NCBI GenBank assembly: GCA_942159475.1
Contig: OW804097.1
Coordinates: 10,293,172-10,357,171, forward strand
DNA length: 64,000 nucleotides
Origin: Sthenelais limicola
Taxonomy: Eukaryota; Annelida; Polychaeta; Phyllodocida; Sigalionidae
Reading direction: 5' to 3'
This document shows, piece by piece, positions 34,985-45,386 of this stretch (positions are counted from its first letter, which is position 1; each line of letters starts with the position of its first letter). The position numbers were made by a program, and so were the translations under genes. A model generated the notes under the pieces. The model saw only the letters and a list, made by a program, of their open reading frames with translations. It searched no databases and had not been told where the DNA came from.

Positions 34985-36020
34985 CAAACAAACTTGCATT
35001 AAAACACAACATGCCGGATATAATTACTTTTGACCAACCACTATTTTGGAAGGCTTCTGAGATAGCAAATGCTGTTCCAGATGATAGCCTTTTCAGGAAT
35101 GTAGTATTATTAATTTCGTAGCTTCCATACTTTCATGAATGCATTGGGCAACATTGGAACTTTAATGGAGGAAAGTGCATGGACTGAAGGAGATTTTAGA
35201 GACAGTGTATGGTGGAAATGGTGTTGTACACATGATGAGTGGGAAGACAGTACAAAAAGCCTTTCGTGGACACCTGCTGGTGGATCAGTGCCTTACACGC
35301 CAGATTGTTTCTAGAATCATCGAAGATGAGTCTGAATTTCAAGACCAAGTGCTTGAACTTAAGGGCTCTACACACTGATAGAGACTGGTGTAAGTAACTT
35401 GGAGTCTTCTTTGAAATCAGATTGTATTCCCAGCATTGACAAAACTGTTACCCTCAAAAAGAATGAACTGGTTGCAACCTCCAAAACCAGCAAGCTGTGG
35501 ATGAACTACATGCACATGGTTGGAATTGCTAGTACACTTGTTGCTGCTGATCGAATGGGGTCATGGGAATTACATCTCAGTGCAATCTCAGTTTGCTTGC
35601 CAATATTTGTGGCTTCTGGCCATCCAAAATATCTTATGTCAGCTTGTCTGTATCTCCAGAAGATGCATACATTAGTGAGTGACAACCCTGAGGTGTATCA
35701 GAAGTTTCAGTCTGGCTCCCATGTGATAAGATGCAGCAGCCAATACTGGGCTGGCTAGATAGGCTCTGATCTGGTGATAGAGCAGACATTAATGTGCTCA
35801 CTAAAGAGCCATGGAAGGGGGTCTAACACAAGGTAGTGGAATGACAGAGTACCAGAGAGCAGTTTGGACTATGTCTTCCACTTTGTCATCCTCTTACAAC
35901 ATTGCTATGCAAGATCTAACCACAATTAGCTACACAGCACATGAACAACATAAGGAACTGTCCACCACAAGAATGAGTAGAGATGATCTGTTTGCAAAAG
36001 GAAGTGGTTGGTAAAACTGA
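34985..36020 (+). pseudogene. Broken ORF of an uncharacterised invertebrate family
   Basis: Consecutive frames carry ITFDQPLFWKASEIA, then GLKEILETVYGGNGVVHMMS with GKTVQKAFRGHLLVD, then LWMNYMHMVGI, ADRMGSWELHL, ASGHPKYLMSACLYLQKM, SGSHVIRCSSQYWAG, LVIEQTLM-like sequence, GSGMTEYQRAVW and a SYTAHEQHKEL segment. I recognise this block order from many predicted invertebrate proteins that carry no functional name. Frames change at least three times and stops occur, so this copy is dead. Its place between long inverted repeats suggests the family may belong to a mobile element, which is inference. Confidence 0.65.
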
Positions 36021-37150
36021 TGGACACGCTGTTTTCTCATATTCACACAAGAGAAATTCCAAGGTAAAGACACTGGCATCCAGCAGGGCAGTCAAAGTTG
36101 CTGAGGACTGTGCCATAGATCTATCGTTATTTCAGGGATTTCTAGTAGTGTCACAGACAGGTGAAGTGATGAATTCTGAACTCTCTCTATACCCAGGGTG
36201 GAGTGCTGGCCGTAAGCTCAATTGGGGAGACTGTCCACCAGGTTGAGGGTCACTTACTATACAAGTGTGACTTTGAGGGAAGGCTCTGGCACCCCACACG
36301 TAGTCACTACAATGCTGTCAGTTTTTCTGGGCCTGATTTATCAGGATAACCCCAGGCCAGGGATGGGCGATCACCCACTGACCTGTGGCTGTGATAGCAA
36401 TCATGAAGGCTGGCAACTGGCAAGCACGTCTCAAACCAAAATGGACCCACTACAGTCGCATATGTATGAAGAAGGAGAGGACCGACACAGAGAAAGTGAA
36501 ATATGATGAGATAGGACAAGATATAAGCAGATACAAGACAAGATACAAGACAAGATAACGAAGATGGAGAGAAGAGCTAGATAACTGTCAGGAAAAGGAG
36601 AGCAAGGAACCCGAGGATAGAAAGAAGACCTGGAAATTAGAAATAAAAGGAGAGAAAAAGAGAGAATAATAAGAAAGTGAAAATAAAGGAGTGTAAAAAA
36701 AACAAAAAAGAACTCTGTCTATATCGAATGTCTTTGTTTGAAGCAAAAAAACATCTTGCACCAGATAAGGCACAGCTGGCAAAGGCAATAAAGAACTATG
36801 CCACCTCCAAGTCAGACAATGCTATGCCACAGACAGCGACTGATTACTATATTTTGGATGGGGGGGGTCACTTCTGCACCAATTAACTTTGTTTAATGGA
36901 AATCAGAATAACTCTCTGGCATCTATCCGATATAATATGCTCTGCAAAAAATTGCAAAAGCTAAGACTTTTGTCACCCCCGAAAGGCTGCCAGCTACTAC
37001 TTCAGCTAGACCAATGAACTGGTGAATGAAGAACAAGACATAAATTTGGCCAATTTTTAGTTTTCTAATGACCACCGTCTAAATTACTAATGACACTCTC
37101 CTTGAAATTATGTAAGGCCATTTTAGGTTTAGGTAGGCTCATCTCCATTG
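36021..37150. other. Decayed 3' part of the 4-kb element
   Basis: Short open frames on both strands, none long enough or recognisable. An A/G-rich stretch at about 36490-36700 (AAGATACAAGACAAGAT and GGAGAGAAAAAG) dominates. Confidence 0.5.
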
Positions 37151-37514
37151 AAGTAAAATTCAGAAAATAGATTCCTTGTGCCTTAAAACCTAGAAAAAGT
37201 ATCATCATACATGGATATAGTGCTAACATGAGCTGAGATATGACATTACATGTGATTTAACCCTGAGTTATGGTGCCTAAAATCAGCAGTAGCTGCCATT
37301 TTTAATTTTGCGTTTTTTGGTACTTTCCCGTGATCCGATTTTCCTCTACTTTTGATATGTTGTTCAGTACACCTGGAAGTACAGGAAACGACCATAAAAC
37401 GTTTTGTTGCAATTTTTTTGGGGTTAAACCGTATATTGACTCTACTATGGTACATTTTGCTTCAAAATCATTCATAGTTTGCTGTTAATGTACAGTTGCC
37501 CTTTTTGTGACTAA

Positions 37515-37645
37515 AGAAATTAGATTGGTCCATGTTTTAGTTGAGCGGTGACTGTTTGGTCAGGGGATGCCTTGGGTCTGTGGGCCTCGGCATCCCCTGA
37601 CCTACAGTTGCCGCTCTTCTAAAACAGGGACCATCTAATCTCTTA
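37515..37645. mobile_element. Foldback palindrome 4
   Basis: Arms ATTAGATTGGTCC / GGACCATCTAAT, GAGCGGTGACTGT / ACAGTTGCCGCTC and GGTCAGGGGATGCC / GGCATCCCCTGACC enclose a 17-nt centre. The right arm ends in CTCTTATTAGA. Structurally like the other three foldbacks, with an unrelated arm sequence. Confidence 0.85.
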
Positions 37646-37685
37646 TTAGAATTCCTCATGCCAGGCTCAAAGTAGAAACAAACTT

Positions 37686-37880
37686 AAAGGGTGGTCTCCA
37701 CTGGCTGCGGTAAGCTCTGCAGTAAGCTCTGCCTTAAGCCTTGCGATGGTGCTGTGATGGTGAGAAGTAGTGAGGTCCTGCTTACATGGCCAGTGATCCA
37801 TGTAGACAGGACCTTTTCATTCCCCTCCACCTACAGAACCAGCACAAACCATCGCAAGGCTTACCGCAGACCACCCTTTA
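37686..37880. mobile_element. Small TIR element, about 195 bp
   Basis: AAAGGGTGGTCT at the left and AGACCACCCTTT at the right, with CTGCGGTAAGC/TACCGCAG and CCTTGCGATGG/CCATCGCAAGG matching further in. Non-coding. Confidence 0.75.
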
Positions 37881-38020
37881 GTATGAAACTTGTGGCTATG
37901 GCCTTTTACTGATCAAATTCCTTATCAAAACATTCATAAAAGAGCATTTAAAGTTCCATTCCAATGTCTAGACTTTATGTAGTATCCTGGGTGGTAGAAT
38001 CTGGTTGTGAGGTTTTGGTA

Positions 38021-38095
38021 GTCAGGATAGCTCAGTAGGAAGAGCATTGGATTGTAAAACCAAAGGTCCAGGGTTCATTTCCCTCGGTAGGCAAG
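38021..38095 (+). repeat. tRNA-like sequence, probable SINE head
   Basis: TAGCTCAGTAGG (38028-38039) fits a Pol III A box exactly. GGTTCATTTCC (38072-38082) fits the B box with one mismatch, at tRNA-like spacing. A TTGG..CCAA stem sits where the anticodon arm would be, but acceptor and T stems do not pair well. I therefore read it as a tRNA-derived SINE head or tRNA pseudogene rather than a functional tRNA. Confidence 0.55.
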
Positions 38096-38157
38096 GCTGT
38101 TTTTCAGTGGGTTTACTAAACATAGCATTAGAGAAGACTTTAGCTGATTTTATTAGG

Positions 38158-38175
38158 GTGATTTTGAGATACCAT
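38158..38175 (+). mobile_element. Left remnant of the family B host element
   Basis: GTGATTTTGAGATACCAT, ending with the CCAT that is repeated after the 3' LTR. Only this much of the family B left half is recognisable. Confidence 0.75.
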
Positions 38176-38432
38176 TGTAGTGGTCGTGTATTTTACGGGT
38201 TCCGAAATAGTACAGTCCGGGAGTCCGAGACTGTCCGCTGGTTGATTCCAGTCCTTTCGGACTGACGCCAGGGGGCAGTTGAGGGCTCTCGGATCTATCC
38301 GAAGCGCAGACCCTGGAAGAGTGGTCTGTGGCTTATTACTATTATTTGTATTTATCTCTTTATATTGTGTCTTCTCCTTGTATATTGCCATTTTATGCTA
38401 TTCAAATGTTCCTTTATGTGTTCTTACCCGAT
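38176..38432 (+). repeat. Partial extra copy of the 5' LTR
   Basis: LTR bases 1 to about 257, ending at ACCCGATC, followed by a 16-nt inverted copy of its own end and then a second LTR start at 38454. It carries the outermost TGTAG and the target duplication, so it was present at integration or formed within the LTR afterwards. Confidence 0.85.
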
Positions 38433-38448
38433 CGTAAGAACACATAAA
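38412..38448. repeat. Perfect 16-bp hairpin at the LTR duplication joint
   Basis: CTTTATGTGTTCTTAC, spacer CCGATC, then GTAAGAACACATAAAG. The second arm is not part of the normal LTR. Confidence 0.95.
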
Positions 38449-39324
38449 GTAAAGTAGTGGTCGTGTATTTTACGGGTTCCGAAATAGTACAGTCCGGGAG
38501 TCCGAGACTGTCCGCTGGTTGATTCCAGTCCTTTCGGACTGACGCCAGGGGGCAGTTGAGGGCTCTCGGATCTATCTGAAGCGCAGACCCTGGAAGAGTG
38601 GTCTGTGGCTTTTTACTATTATTTGTATTTATCACTGGAAAAAAAATCGCGTTTACACCATGAGTATGTGCACTAGTGAGTATCCCCGTGTATCTGTAGT
38701 AGTGAGTATTCCCGTGTATCTGCAGTGGGAGTATCCCGTGTATCTCCAGTCTCCCACTGCAGATACACGTGTTCAGTGAGCCGTGACTAAAGCCAAAAGT
38801 TTATGGTACAGACGCTGGTGTAAGTCAGCAAAACCCAGTGAAGTAATTGGGTCAAAACTAATCCTATTACTGAATAAACACAAACTGTCCATGCTGGATT
38901 TGGATGTATGAAGTTGGTTTGTCTTTCTGGTTTGGCTATTCAAGCATAGCCTACATAGTAGCAAGGTATAGGGTTGATAGTTTAGCTATAGACTACCCAT
39001 ATAATGGTAGGGAAGCCATTCAAAACACAATGACTAATTCATAGCTACACATGTCCACTCATATCGGCGAAGGTTACATTATTATAGACTTAATTTTTCC
39101 ACCTTTTCTCTTGATCATCGCACAGACACTGTATCTCAAAAACTATCCAAGATTTTTTCCAAAATCGAAATTGTATTACATAGCCGGACATATGTATACT
39201 AATAAGATAATCTTTGCAGATTTGAGTAGTGCAGCCTATAAGCTATACAGCCATGTTGCTTATTGTTGGTATATGAAACAATTGTATGAGTATATTATAT
39301 AGGCCTATAACTGTAACTACTATT

Positions 39325-39733
39325 AGTGATGTGTTTCAGGAAAATGAGTCATAAGTCGCAAAAAATAGATTTGGAGATACCATTACATTTGAAAAAATGA
39401 GATCAGGCCGATTCCAATTGTAGTTAACAGTCTTATAATCTAATAATTAATTCTAGATTTCAAGTTTGATATTTTCATCTTTGAAAAAAAAGTTTCCAAT
39501 ATTTCTTGGGTCAATAAACAGTAAAGTAATTAAATTTAGTCCATATGTGGACCTTTAAAACCGAAGGATATATTACATGGATTTTCCTAAAATTTGGTAC
39601 ATCGATCGATATACCTATAAGTGACACACTCCCTAAATATCAGAACATTCCAATAATGTGATCTTGTGAAAAAAAATGCTTTGAAAAATATCAATTTTGC
39701 GACTTATGACTCATTTTCCTGAAACACATCACA
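39325..39733 (+). mobile_element. Family B MITE inside the CACTA-like element
   Basis: GTGATGTGTTTCAGG to CCTGAAACACATCACA, complete. It is third-level nesting: MITE in CACTA-like in LTR. Confidence 0.9.
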
Positions 39734-40198
39734 ATTTTATTTTTCGGCCTGTTTTCGCAATCATTGGTAGTGGGGTATTATAGATGCTTGATATCTTACC
39801 ATATGAAATAGATTAGATATGAACTAAATGCACAAATCATGTATTTCTTACTTATAATAATGAAGTCCTTGCAGAGTTGAAATGTCTATGTTACACAATA
39901 ACAAAAGAATTCCCTCTGTAAACGCAAGAGAGATCAGTACCAGATCCGTATTGATAAACCCAGTCGTTGTGGAAAAAAATACCGCTTTTTGTGGCATTAA
40001 AACATCATCAAATTGCATAAACCCACAGATTATCGGAAAGAGAAGAGTTTAAGCTTGCATTTGATTTGAATTGTTTTCATATACCTACATTATTCATGGT
40101 GTGAGAGATGGGTGAAAACTATGTATTCTTTGCGGCCACTAACAGATTTTTTTTTTAAAACATTTTTATTAGGAAGATTTCCACAATGTGGTAGGTCT
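39734..40198. other. Non-coding interior of the CACTA-like element
   Basis: No ORF with a recognisable domain. Confidence 0.5.
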
Positions 40199-40199
40199 C

Positions 40200-40243
40200 A
40201 TCTCCTACAAAAGGTATACGTATATATACCTTTTGTAGGAGAT
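40200..40243. repeat. Perfect 19-bp inverted repeat
   Basis: ATCTCCTACAAAAGGTATA, spacer CGTATA, then the exact complement. Lies in the CACTA-like element; function unknown. Confidence 0.95.
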
Positions 40244-40691
40244 ACATATTTAATTTAACACATCATTTCAGTTAGGTTACAAAAGTTATACTCGATACAG
40301 AATTTCATGACGAACTATTACATTTCATGACAAACTTTACCATTTACGTGACAACAAGTCACAACTCTTTTTTTTTATAGGCCCAATAATTAAGAACATC
40401 AAACAGATTTCATTCGCTTATGATAAAAGAGATTTGTTTCATATTACCACTGATTTTTGACATCACATACAATATGCCATTCTCTTTGCATTATGTAAAT
40501 CCTGTACGACAGGAGCAATCAAAACACATACATATTTATATCATCCAATTTTCGTCGACCTTCACATGATTTTTGAATCATTTTTGAATGATTTTTGAAA
40601 TATGAGGTGTGCTTAATGTGGAGCAAATATATACATACATGAGGAAAGATGTCTGTGTGTGAAAGGCAGGTGGGACGACAAGGTATATGGG

Positions 40692-40734
40692 GAAAGGGGA
40701 AACTGGGGGAAACTGGGGGAAACTGGGGGAAACG
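40692..40734. repeat. 10-bp tandem repeat
   Basis: GGGGGAAACT repeated about four times. Confidence 0.9.
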
Positions 40735-41808
40735 GTTCTGGAGTGGCAAGGTTCAAGGGTCAATTTATCTGTGCAAAAGTAAATACGTTTACAGTATTTG
40801 TTATTTCTCTTGCAAATATTCTCCCTCCTTTCTCTCTACCATTTCTCCCCTCCCTTTCTCCCTGCCAACAAATAAGTATTTGGTTTGTAACTGTAAGTCT
40901 TTCTCAAAGTAGGCAACTAATCTTATTATGAAGTTGGTACTTCTATATATCACAGGAATTAAATTAGATAAATGTTTCTTCAATGGTTAGACCTACTGTG
41001 AATAGTAAAGTTCATTGTTATAATTCCTGTTTATTTCAGCCGGGTAGATACCTCTCTCCTCCCACCCCACTCCTCTCTCCCTCCTCTCCACGGGGGACAG
41101 CCGCACAAACGTTGTACCACTGCCCACATACATGTAAATAATTAATCTCTCACTAGCTGTAGTAAAAGAATCAAATACACAGTACTCCTTAGGATAACCT
41201 TGGATATGCATTAGTTGTGACACTAGCATGGATGGTTACCTCCATGCATCCCAAATATAAGCCCGCCCCAGCCTGGATGTTTGTGTAGTAATTAATCCGC
41301 TACACTGTGGATAGATGGACATACACCACTCGTTTGAGGATACATGAGGATACTCACAAGTGCAGATACACCACTGCACTTTGTATACACGCAGATACAC
41401 AAACTCAATTGGAGATACACGCAGATACTCACACAGTGTGGAGTGCGGATACACCAGATTTCCGACGCAGATACTCAAAGTGTAAACGCGATTTTTTTCC
41501 CAGTGTATCTCTTTATATTGTGTCTTCTCCTTGTATATTGCCATTTTATGCTATTCAAATGTTCCTTTATGTGTTCTTACCCGATCTCTGGTTTTACTTA
41601 TTGTTAACTTTGCTCTTATGAGAATATGTGATATGTGAATATTCTCCACACCCTGTTTTATACCGTTTTACGAAGTATATGTTTCCTTTGTGGCTGGTCC
41701 ACAAAGGTTGGTCTGTTAGGGTTGTGTGGCAATAAAACCAGAGTACGAGAGTAATCCTTGTTCCGTTTGATTCCTAAGCTAAGAGTCCCGAACTGAGTTC
41801 ACTACAAT

Positions 41809-41823
41809 TGGTGCCGTGACCAG
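41809..41823 (+). promoter_or_regulatory. Primer-binding site of the retrotransposon
   Basis: TGGTGCCGTGACC begins 2 bp after the LTR end, as expected for a site complementary to a tRNA 3' CCA end. I could not assign the tRNA without a search. Confidence 0.75.
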
Positions 41824-41927
41824 TTCTTAGCCGCAACCAGAAGTTAGCTTTTCAAAAAGCCTGAAAAGTGTTCGGATCCATCCAGGTAGAATTCTATGAA
41901 ATAAAATAAAGAAAGAGGTCAGTAGAA

Positions 41928-42557
41928 ATGGCAGACCTAGATAGAGCGAGTCAGACGGAACAACCGGTCGGGGGAACTGGAGGTGTGGGCAGAGGTAGAG
42001 GCACAGGTGCTGTACCGAAAGTCCGGACCACAGTGCCCAGACCGAGTCCAGGCACGAAGAAAATCGTGCAAGATGTCTGGGCATTCCGCGATCCTCGCAA
42101 AAGATTTTGTTCGGACGATACGGATGAGGGTTTCCCACAGAAACAGGGAAAAGAGTCTACTCCACCTCTGCAGTCTCAGGTGGATGCTTGGCGCAAAGCC
42201 TATGAGCAGGCGCACAAGTTCAACTTGGGCCAGAGGAACCAAGTGGTGATGCTGGAAGATCAGAATGCAGAGCTTCAGAGAACTCTACAGGATATAGTCG
42301 AGGGGAGTGATCGTTCGACAGCCAGATTAATGGCTGAAAACGAAAAACTTCGGGCCGAAGCCTCTAGGGTCGATGATCTGTCCAGATTGATAAATCAGGC
42401 AGACCAGACGGCGGAATCTCCAAAAGCAGAGGCAACTTTGGAGCAAGTGGCTGCTATTTTCGGATTGGGGGTGGGTACTAGACCCGAATCCCCGATAGTT
42501 AATCCAACACCCGAAAAAGCTGGCAGTGTGAGGAATGAAGGACAAGGAGAGTCTTAT
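41928..42557 (+). pseudogene. gag: Gag N-terminal part (interrupted)
   Basis: The ATG at 41928 opens 210 codons in frame up to the TTAT of the insertion. The N-terminus is Gly/Thr/Pro-rich and basic. Around residues 80-165 the sequence is predicted coiled coil (VVMLEDQNAELQRTLQDIV, LMAENEKLRAEASRVDDLS). The 2.83-kb TIR element cuts the frame right after a Tyr codon. The frame continues at 45388 in the same phase, so this insertion did not itself shift the frame but adds stops. Assignment as gag rests on position and on the capsid-like and zinc-knuckle segments downstream. Confidence 0.75.
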
Positions 42558-45386
42558 GGGTCAATTTTTTTTAGAATGTACAATTGCGAAATTTGTATCC
42601 TTTGCACATTATACTGAATGGGGATTGCAGACAAATGAATCAATCCTAATGATCCTGGTATCATTGGAAAGGGGACATCCTAAGCTTTACGAAAATGTGC
42701 ACATTAGTATACATATTTGACGTTTTGTATGCAATAAATCACCTTAAATGTTGATTTCCTTATAAAAACGCCTCAGAATTCATTACTTTTTCACATCATA
42801 CCTCCATTCTGAAAAAAGCTAAATGTTCTAGGTATTAGGTTTCACCTGGTTTCATTCCTTATACATATCTATGACAACTTGGGAAAGTTTAAGCCTTCTA
42901 CTAGGCCTCATCACTGTATGTTAGCTCTATACTGAATTGTCCAATCTTTTCTGGTCACTAGGGGATGCCCGGTATCACACATAGATTGTAGTATACTGGC
43001 TAAATATTTATCTGTGACATATGATTTAAAATATCTAAAACATACTTTAACATATTATTAATGCAATCCTGGTACAATTCGGCCAGTAATGCAGACATTA
43101 ACAGGGTCATAGTTCAATGTTTACCAAACTGGAGATTTTATACTATTACATACCGGGTATACCCTGTACCCTATTATAATGTAGACCAAGTTTAGCTGGT
43201 ACTACAGTACTAAATTTCCGCATATGTTATCCCAGTGTGTATATTCATATATGCCCCAAAAGACATTCTTCTAAAACAATTTATTATGGCGATATGAATG
43301 CAAATGATATAGTGGGGTATGCCCGGTATATTGTGGCATACCCGGTATGGCAGGAAAGGAACAGCTAGTACACACATTCAAATTGTTTTTATATGACCAA
43401 ACTTCTGTTTTTTTGTCTGGAAACCAAGACAACCACCATATATAGTTATTGGATAGGTATTCCTGGGACATTGTCAACCAGAATGAGAATGACCAAAGAT
43501 TATACATGCCCATTTATGGTGTGGAATTATTGTTAAGATCTTTAGGAATCAACCATTTGTGTGATATTCATCAGTCTAATCATTATTTATATGTTTAAAA
43601 AGTTGTTTTAAACAATTCTCAGTGAAGCATTTCCTTGTCTTATGTTAGAGGAAAGATTAATATAGCTTCACAGCTACCAAGAATCCAACAGGGTATACCT
43701 GGTACCATTATCTTTGAACTTGATTTCTATGCACATTTAATAATTGTTTCTCATTAGGGGTCATGTTAAGTTAGTTTTTATTGATCAGGAATATCATATG
43801 CATAATTCAACAAACATTTATGAATCTGGGGGCAGTGATGTTGAGCCAAATGGGTTTTTAATTGATACACAAATCATTTTCTGTTGATAAATGATAGAAA
43901 AGTAGCATAACTGCTGTACATAGGGTCCTCATATACTGTCTCAATGTTCTTTGTAATGTCTCATTCAAATTTTAACTGAGAAAATGGTACATAAACACAA
44001 TAGATACCTTTTTAAAGTATATTAAAAGAGTGGGTGATACCGGGCATCCCCTGATACCGGGTATCCCCCCCTTCAATCCTTATACCCTTGACTTAGTCAC
44101 TAGTGAAACTAAAAATCCTCATAAAACGTACTTTGCCAACATATTATGTCTTACTGTATATATGGAGGTGGCTTTATGCCTTATTTCCATGCAATTTATT
44201 TGTACTTGATTCAGAATCATGATACCGGGCATCCCTGGGCATCCCCTGAAAAGTAGATTTTTTAGCATAACTGCTGCCCATGCACCTTTATCTTCGGTAT
44301 TTTTTACTGTAACGTGGCCTGTTCACTCCCCTAACATGTGAGAACATTAGAAATGAGATATGAAAAGTTTTATTTTTTTCATGTTCTCAACCACCATATA
44401 ATTTGATTAAAAAATATTATGATCCATACAAAAGTGGACAAAACCACTTTAAACCTAGGAAATACAAGAACAGCATATATTAGGTACACAATTGATCTAA
44501 GTTCAAGTCACTCCTTGACTAAATATCACCTCACTTGGCCTGAGACAAACAACTTCTATAATATACCGGGCATCCCTCTATATACCGGGCATCCCCCATA
44601 AGAGTACATATTATCTAACATCTTACTGTGGCTACTTAAATGGGCACAATCACATGAAACTTAGTAATTATTTACGAAAAATGTGTTGCAATGGATACAG
44701 GCTCTAAAATCAATGACATTAAGTTGTTATCATTGATTTTAGAGGGGTCCGATATAAGGTATTTTACTGGGGGATGCTCGGTATCATATGTAAAGGGATA
44801 CCCGGTATCAAAGATTACCTTCTGTTACCAATTTTCTCAGGGACACTAAACATAATAAATTGGTAAAAAGTTGCTATATTGATGGAAAAGATCTATATAG
44901 GTTACCTGAAAACAGGTTTTCACTCCGTTTATGGCAACAACTGAAACATTATTGAATTTATATTTGAACCATACATTACCGATTAAAACACTCCTGTTTT
45001 GGGGAAATGTGATACCTTTGCTTTCATGTCTCACATAATAACCTTGGAGGATACATAGTTATGGATTGGTATACTTGTAAAGGAACATTCATTCCTTACA
45101 AGGAATTATTTTGTATTGAATTTGAATCATTCTGTCCTGAGTTATTGGGGATTTAGAAAACTACAACTTAATTTGATACCGGGTATACCCTCAAAAAAGA
45201 TCACCTTGTCTTAATTGCAATAAAAACTGACATACTGAAATCTGGTGAGTATAATTGGTGTTTTTAGGTTGTGGGGACATCTATGATACCAGTCAGAAGG
45301 AATATGAGTTTATACTCATAACTTTCTTTTTCAATATTCCTAAATCTCAGAAAATCGCAATTGTACATTCTAAACAAATTTGACCC
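42558..45386. mobile_element. 2.83-kb TIR element in gag
   Basis: The left end GGGTCAATTTTTTTTAG and AATGTACAATTGCGA mirror the right end TCGCAATTGTACATT and CAAATTTGACCC. TTAT is duplicated on both sides (42554-42557, 45387-45390). The ends resemble family A MITEs (GGGTCA, then GAAAATGTACAATT). The interior has no recognisable transposase but at least a dozen TACCGGGTA/TACCGGGCA palindromic motifs. Confidence 0.85.
42963..45190. repeat. Dispersed GATACCGGGTATCCC-type motifs
   Basis: Motif starts (both orientations): 42963, 43151, 43315, 43335, 43691, 44036, 44053, 44221, 44562, 44581, 44771, 44795 and 45175. Spacing is irregular and some are paired 15-25 bp apart. The core TACCGGGTA/TACCGGGCA is nearly self-complementary. 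All copies lie inside the gag-inserted element. Confidence 0.9.

Larger units (their letters stand above)
33444..37447. mobile_element. 4-kb element with long inverted repeats
   Basis: The left end TAGTAGAGTCAAT and the reverse complement of the right end agree. Both continue through CCCCAAAAAAATTGCAAC, AAAACGTTTTATG and AACATATCAAAAGTAGA to ATGGC and beyond, giving inverted repeats of at least 200 bp. More distant matches (TTTTAAGG followed by AGAATC) continue to about 34050 on the left and 37150 on the right. TGG on each side may be a 3-bp duplication. It contains a LINE relic and a decayed ORF. The superfamily cannot be named from what I see. Confidence 0.72.
38633..41505. mobile_element. 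CACTA-like non-autonomous element, 2.87 kb
   Basis: Inverted ends CACTGGAAAAAAAATCG and CACTGGGAAAAAAATCG, continuing through CGTTTACAC, with TAT duplicated on both sides (38630-38632, 41506-41508). GTGTATCTGCAGT-type subterminal repeats cluster in the first 140 bp, and their inverse GCAGATACAC in the last 170 bp. CACT-starting TIRs, 3-bp duplications and subterminal repeats are hallmarks of the CACTA/EnSpm group. No transposase ORF is seen. Confidence 0.87.
38454..41806 (+). repeat. 5' LTR, interrupted
   Basis: LTR sequence 38454-38632 and 41506-41806 around a CACTA-like insertion; it lacks the first T of the TGTAG start. It includes a short hairpin AGTCCTTTCGGACT and AATAAA at about 41733. 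Compared with the 3' LTR I counted roughly ten substitutions plus a 12-bp indel. Confidence 0.9.

Noticed and set aside
34483..36014. An intact host gene at this locus
   Set aside because: The frames belong to a LINE relic and to a decayed repetitive ORF, with several frame changes inside one inverted-repeat element.
38021..38095. Functional tRNA gene
   Set aside because: A and B boxes are good, but acceptor and T stems do not pair and the anticodon stem has a mismatch.
41827..42242. Minus-strand frames of about 100 codons opposite gag
   Set aside because: Shadows of the gag coding strand; no domain.
42558..45386. Intron in gag
   Set aside because: It has terminal inverted repeats and a TTAT duplication instead of GT-AG borders.
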